Assembly: GCA_017483425.1 (NCBI GenBank)
Contig: JAFUWM010000202.1
Span: forward strand, 1 to 10,280
Direction of reading: 5' to 3'
DNA: 10,280 bases
From: Lachnospiraceae bacterium
Lineage (GTDB): Bacteria > Bacillota > Clostridia > Lachnospirales > Lachnospiraceae
Under the pieces are notes generated by a model. It saw only the letters and a program-made list of their open reading frames with translations, was not told the origin of the DNA and did no database searches. Positions 7,066 through 10,280 of the stretch are shown here, one piece after another. The position numbers were made by a program, and so were the translations under genes. How positions within the stretch are numbered: position 1 is the stretch's first letter; the number at the start of each line of letters is the position of its first letter.

Positions 7066-7103
7066 ATGATAATAATATTAATGGAGAAGAATGGAGGACA
7101 GCT

Positions 7104-8198
7104 ATGAAGATCACGGATGTAAAACTGGCAAAGATATCGATACCTCTTAGAGTGCCATTCAAGACGGCTTTAAGAAGCGTTGACAGCGTAGAGGATGTGA
7201 TAGTCGAGATATTGACGGACACCGGAGAGGTTGGCTACGGAGAGGCGCCGCCTACGGGTGTGATAACTGGGGATACGGCAGGAGCCATTATCGGAGCGAT
7301 AAACGACCATATCGCAAAGAGCATTATCGGGAAGGATATAGATGATCTGGAGGATGTGCTTCAGACCATACAGAAGTGCATAGTTCATAATTCCAGCGCC
7401 AAGGCAGCAGTTGACATGGCGGTATACGATTTATACGGTAAGCTCTATAAGATACCCGTACACAAGCTTTTAGGCAGCGCAAGGAACAAGATCGTGACCG
7501 ACATAACAATAAGTGTCAATCCTCCGGAGCAGATGGCGGTTGATACGAAAGATGCCATAAAGCGCGGCTATGACTGCCTTAAGGTGAAAGTTGGCATAGA
7601 TCCCGAACTTGACGTGGCAAGACTTACGGCAGTCAGGGAGGCAGCGGGCGATGATGTGCTTATAAGGATCGACGCGAATCAGGCATGGAGTCCGAAGCAG
7701 GCGGTACGCATCCTTAATGCGATGCAGGAGAAAGGGCTTCAGATAGAACTTGTCGAGCAGCCCGTAAAGGCGGATGATATAGATGGACTTAAGTATGTAA
7801 CGGAGCGGAGCTATGTACCGGTACTCGCGGACGAGAGCGTATTCTCTCCCGAGGATGCCCTGAGGATAATGCAGGTTCACGCGGCAGACTTCATCAATAT
7901 CAAGCTCATGAAGTGTGGGGGAATATACAACGCACTGAAGATAATCTCCGCGGCGGAGGTCTATGGGGTTGAGTGTATGCTCGGCTGTATGCTTGAGGGC
8001 AAAGTTTCCGTGAATGCCGCGGTAGAGCTTGCCTGCGCAAAGAAGATAATCACGAAGATAGACCTTGACGGACCGGTACTCTGCAAGGAAGATCCCATAT
8101 TCGGCGGTGCGGTATTCAACGAGAAGGATATAACCGTATCAGATGCTCCCGGTATGGGAATAGAGGGCTTTGAGGAAGGAAGGCTGGTTTATCTGTAA
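7104..8198 (+). CDS. ykfB: Dipeptide epimerase (L-Ala-D/L-Glu epimerase type, enolase superfamily)
   Basis: A 364-residue enolase-superfamily enzyme that would interconvert L-Ala-D-Glu and L-Ala-L-Glu, allowing murein dipeptides to be used as amino acids. The N-terminal capping domain spans about 1-125 and the barrel follows. Catalytic KxK is Lys160/Lys162 (CLKVKVG), metal ligands are Asp190 (RIDANQAW), Glu218 (LVEQP) and Asp243 (LADES), and the opposite base is Lys267 (INIKLMK). These sit one residue from the positions I recall for Bacillus subtilis YkfB. The specificity residues of that enzyme also appear: Arg24, and a D-x-D pair at Asp320/Asp322 that contacts the dipeptide amino end. Start set by GGAGG at 7093-7097. 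It follows the dipeptidase by 67 bp. Other dipeptide specificities occur in this family, so L-Ala-Glu is likely rather than certain. Confidence 0.9.
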   Translation: MKITDVKLAKISIPLRVPFKTALRSVDSVEDVIVEILTDTGEVGYGEAPPTGVITGDTAGAIIGAINDHIAKSIIGKDIDDLEDVLQTIQKCIVHNSSAKAAVDMAVYDLYGKLYKIPVHKLLGSARNKIVTDITISVNPPEQMAVDTKDAIKRGYDCLKVKVGIDPELDVARLTAVREAAGDDVLIRIDANQAWSPKQAVRILNAMQEKGLQIELVEQPVKADDIDGLKYVTERSYVPVLADESVFSPEDALRIMQVHAADFINIKLMKCGGIYNALKIISAAEVYGVECMLGCMLEGKVSVNAAVELACAKKIITKIDLDGPVLCKEDPIFGGAVFNEKDITVSDAPGMGIEGFEEGRLVYL

Positions 8199-8338
8199 AA
8201 TATCTGCTTTTTAAGGTATTGAAACAAACCGAATACCGCCGTAAACATACTGTTTAGAATCTTATTACAGATTCTACCCCAAAATCACGTCGGAATGGGG
8301 GAGTTATTCCAAGGCATAACGTCGCAAGTCAAATATTG
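8199..8338. other. Intergenic region with small hairpins after the epimerase gene
   Basis: No gene is seen. Three short inverted repeats occur: GGTATT (8215-8220) with AATACC (8232-8237); TAGAATC (8255-8261) with GATTCTA (8270-8276); and GGAAT (8292-8296) with ATTCC (8306-8310). CCCC (8277-8280) could instead pair with GGGG (8297-8300), which lies in the loop of the third. None is followed by a T-run, so the terminator of the upstream group is not clear. All lie upstream of the probable promoter at 8339, so they are not a leader riboswitch of the next gene if that promoter is correct. Confidence 0.45.
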
Positions 8339-8344
8339 TATAAT
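8339..8344 (+). promoter_or_regulatory. Probable -10 box of the CAP-protein gene
   Basis: A perfect TATAAT lies 48 bp before the ATG at 8393, in a strongly A/T-rich stretch. At the usual 17-base spacing the -35 position reads ATAACG, a poor match, so an activator may be needed or the call may be wrong. Confidence 0.45.
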
Positions 8345-8392
8345 TGTGGTAAAAAAATATATTATTTTTAAGAAACATACGAAAGGAACAAC

Positions 8393-9979
8393 ATGAAACA
8401 AAAAAAGATTTTAAGATGGAATCCAGTTTTATTACTGGTGGTAATATTTTCTGTTACGTACTTAACTCTGAATACAGGAGTTGACCATGTATTTGCTGCA
8501 GAAGATGACGCTTCTCTGGCGGTTTTTGATGATGGAAGCAGGGCAGACTCAATCAATGCTTCAGCAACTTCGGTAGATGTGACTTTGCAGGATTTGGTAT
8601 ATGGACAGACTGAGGCTCGTTCTATGCTTGACGAAATAAATACATGGCGAACAGGAGAAACATGGTATTGGAATGAGGACAACTCCTCAAAAACCACGTT
8701 TGCTGCGGGAGAATTGTCCCCGTTGGAATATGATTATGGTCTGGAGAAAATTGCGATGAAACGCGCTGCTGAATTGGCTCTTTCCTATAGTCATACCAGA
8801 CCGGATGGAGAAAAGTGCTTTACAGCTTTTGAAGAAACTGTACCCGGATATACTTATGGCTATGCCGGGGAGAATATAGCATACGGCTTTCCGTCTGCGG
8901 AATCTGTATACATGGCATGGCGTGAAGATGAAGATCCATATTCTGGGCAAGGTCATCGCAGAAATATGCTGAACAGCAATTTAACAAGGATAGGAATAGG
9001 TCACTGTGAGTTTTATGGGACAGATTTTTGGGTGCAGAGCCTTGCCGGGAATCCGACTGGTGTGCAGGCGGGCGATGCCAATAACAGCCAGACCGATGTG
9101 GAAACATCTGTAGATCCATCCTCTTTAATAAGTAAGAAGCTCTATGCTTTTTCTTCGGATAGTAAAAATCAGACCCTCAGTATTGGCGGGAATGTCCAAC
9201 AGGAGAATAATCCCAGAATATGGCTTTTAACGAACAATACGCCCGATGCAGGTCCCTACGGTCTCGGCATCCCGATCAAAACAGAAGGAGTTTATTTTGA
9301 AATTGCCGATCCTTCTGTGGTCTCACTGTCTTCAGACAACGGTATGACAGCTATCGCCAAAGGATCGACAAATATAGAAGCTCTTTGCCAATTCAATAGT
9401 GAAACACTTAATGATTCTGCAACGATTACTGTAAAAGGAGAAACGCAGAGCATCTCTCTCCCCGCGGATTCATACAATAAAAACATCGGAGACAAAGCAT
9501 TTTCGTTAAATGCAAAAGCGAAAACTAAACTTTCCTATCAAAGCAGCAATAAAAAAGTTGCTATAGTAGATGAAAATGGTACTGTGACATTAAAAGGCAT
9601 CGGAACGGCTTACATAACAGTTACGGCGGCCGAGTCATCTATCTACGACAAACAGACTGCGTCCGTTTCCATCAGGTGTTCCTCCCCGGCAGGCACTTCT
9701 CTTCAATCGCTAAAAAGCTCCGCCAGAGGGGCATTAACAGTCTCTTGGAAGTCTGCTTCGGCTGCTACAGGATATGAGATACAATATTCATCAAAAAAAG
9801 GTTTTTCTAAAGCCTATACCAAAGTTAAAACAGTGAAAGGCGCAAGCAAAAAAAAGATAACGTTCAAAAAACTTACATCTAAGAAGCGATATTATGCTCG
9901 TGTACGTGTATATAGGACCGTCGGCGGTAAAAAATATTATTCCGGTTGGAGCAAAGTAAAGTCGGTAGTATTGAAATAG
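8393..9979 (+). CDS. Secreted CAP-domain protein with Ig-like and fibronectin III domains
   Basis: A 528-residue exported protein. Residues 1-36 are a signal peptide (KQKK, hydrophobic 11-27, probable cleavage after VFAA). The CAP (SCP/PR-1) domain is about 74-219, with the cavity residues His134 (HTRPDG), Glu160 (GENIA) and His188 (GHRRNML); His204 follows in a GIGH strand. Residues about 259-347 and 352-428 look like two bacterial Ig-like (Big2-type) domains (SSNKKVAIVDENGTVTLKGIG in the second). Residues about 432-528 are a fibronectin III domain (YEIQYSSKKGFSKA, YARVRVYR, GWSKVKSV) that is very basic. No sortase motif, transmembrane tail or choline-binding repeats are present, so wall contact through charge is possible. 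AAAGGA precedes the start. The gene is visibly more A/T-rich than its left neighbours, perhaps from transfer. Biological role of bacterial CAP proteins is mostly unknown. Confidence 0.88.
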   Translation: MKQKKILRWNPVLLLVVIFSVTYLTLNTGVDHVFAAEDDASLAVFDDGSRADSINASATSVDVTLQDLVYGQTEARSMLDEINTWRTGETWYWNEDNSSKTTFAAGELSPLEYDYGLEKIAMKRAAELALSYSHTRPDGEKCFTAFEETVPGYTYGYAGENIAYGFPSAESVYMAWREDEDPYSGQGHRRNMLNSNLTRIGIGHCEFYGTDFWVQSLAGNPTGVQAGDANNSQTDVETSVDPSSLISKKLYAFSSDSKNQTLSIGGNVQQENNPRIWLLTNNTPDAGPYGLGIPIKTEGVYFEIADPSVVSLSSDNGMTAIAKGSTNIEALCQFNSETLNDSATITVKGETQSISLPADSYNKNIGDKAFSLNAKAKTKLSYQSSNKKVAIVDENGTVTLKGIGTAYITVTAAESSIYDKQTASVSIRCSSPAGTSLQSLKSSARGALTVSWKSASAATGYEIQYSSKKGFSKAYTKVKTVKGASKKKITFKKLTSKKRYYARVRVYRTVGGKKYYSGWSKVKSVVLK

Positions 9980-9988
9980 AACAGGCAT

Positions 9989-10020
9989 TGTAATCGGCAG
10001 CCCGAGAGCTGCCGATTACA
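9989..10020 (+). terminator. Perfect 13-bp hairpin after the CAP-protein gene
   Basis: TGTAATCGGCAGC (9989-10001) pairs perfectly with 10008-10020 around a six-base loop. It starts 10 bp after the stop codon, the usual place for a terminator, but GTTAAAAC rather than a T-run follows. It may terminate weakly or act as a 3' stability structure. Confidence 0.6.
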
Positions 10021-10097
10021 GTTAAAACATCTGTATTTTTTGAAGATATGCCATTGGAACATGAATTTCCTCATTCCTCATAGCAACCAAGGGTTTA

Positions 10098-10125
10098 TTG
10101 AAAAAAAACTTATCCGATATATACT
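10098..10125 (+). promoter_or_regulatory. Promoter of the tmRNA gene
   Basis: TTGAAA (10098-10103), 16-base spacer, TATACT (10120-10125). Transcription from about 10132 gives a leader of about 29 bases that would be removed by RNase P before the mature end at 10161. A second candidate -10, TATAGT at 10152-10157, is too close to the mature end to yield a complete molecule. Confidence 0.6.
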
Positions 10126-10160
10126 TATGAATGAAACAGCATTCACAATAATATAGTCTC

Positions 10161-10280
10161 GGGGTAGTAATGGTCTCGACAGGGACTTTGAAGCCGGAGA
10201 AGCTATCCGAAGGAGATCGCGTTAAATCTCACAAACAAAATAAACGCAGACGATAGTTTTGCACTCGCTGCAGCCTAAGC
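10161..10280 (+). ncRNA. ssrA: tmRNA (ssrA), 5' part, cut by the window end
   Basis: Transfer-messenger RNA, which with SmpB releases ribosomes stalled on broken mRNAs and adds a degradation tag. The 5' end GGGGTAGTAATGGTCTCGAC AGGG matches the conserved tRNA-like start of tmRNAs (G-rich acceptor strand, then the TGGT-TCGACAGGG-type segment). About 85 bases later the tag frame reads GCA GAC GAT AGT TTT GCA CTC GCT GCA GCC TAA (10246-10278), giving ADDSFALAAA-stop, close to clostridial tags such as ADDNFAIAA. The exact resume codon is the likely GCA at 10246. The rest of the molecule, including the later pseudoknots and the 3' acceptor half, lies outside the window. Confidence 0.93.
10246..10278 (+). 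other. tmRNA proteolysis tag reading frame (ADDSFALAAA)
   Basis: Ten codons plus TAA inside the tmRNA. The hydrophobic A-L-A-A-type end is the signal read by ClpXP-type proteases in tmRNA tags. Serine replaces the asparagine usual at the fourth position in clostridial tags, and three alanines end the tag rather than the usual two. Confidence 0.85.

Noticed and set aside
8199..8392. Cyclic di-GMP or other riboswitch upstream of the secreted CAP protein
   Set aside because: The conserved cores of c-di-GMP riboswitches are not visible, and the hairpins lie upstream of the probable -10 box at 8339.
10152..10157. TATAGT as the tmRNA -10 box
   Set aside because: It would start transcription at or after the mature 5' end at 10161; the TTGAAA/TATACT pair further upstream is better placed.
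1..10280. CRISPR array, prophage, toxin-antitoxin or defence system
   Set aside because: No spaced direct repeats, phage structural genes, or nuclease or toxin motifs were seen on either strand; the genes present are explained by the calls above.

Overview
The window looks like chromosomal DNA of a Gram-positive anaerobe of the class Clostridia, most likely a Lachnospiraceae member. This is inferred from AGGAGG-type ribosome binding sites, frequent ATA isoleucine codons, a lipoprotein-type sugar-binding protein with a long acidic Ala/Asp linker, a secreted CAP protein ending in Ig-like and Lys-rich fibronectin III domains, and a clostridial-style tmRNA tag (ADDSFALAAA). The genus cannot be fixed from this sequence alone.

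Layout. (1) Bases 1-1874 are an insertion sequence with 17-bp terminal inverted repeats (16/17 matching). It carries one leftward DDE transposase of the IS4 type, with strong hairpins between the transposase start and the right end. (2) The right end lies 22 bp before the start codon of a family 1 solute-binding lipoprotein (1897-3336), which has no permease genes beside it and is closed by a hairpin terminator. (3) A two-domain S1 RNA-binding protein (3489-4211) has its own sigma-70-type promoter. (4) A second strong promoter starts a three-gene rightward group: a DUF819 membrane permease (4379-5545), a PepV-like M20 dipeptidase (5669-7036) and an L-Ala-D/L-Glu-type dipeptide epimerase (7104-8198). 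(5) A secreted CAP/Ig-like/FN3 protein (8393-9979) is followed by a perfect 13-bp hairpin. (6) The 5' part of the tmRNA gene ssrA starts at about 10161, with a promoter just upstream, and runs off the window end inside the molecule, just after the tag stop codon.

How the genes fit together. The permease, dipeptidase and epimerase form a plausible salvage route for peptidoglycan-derived dipeptides. The permease would import a dipeptide such as L-Ala-D-Glu, the epimerase would convert the D-residue to L, and the dipeptidase would cleave the all-L product to amino acids. The enzyme assignments rest on visible active-site motifs. The permease substrate is inferred from context only. The other genes are independent units. 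No CRISPR array, tRNA, prophage or defence system was seen.
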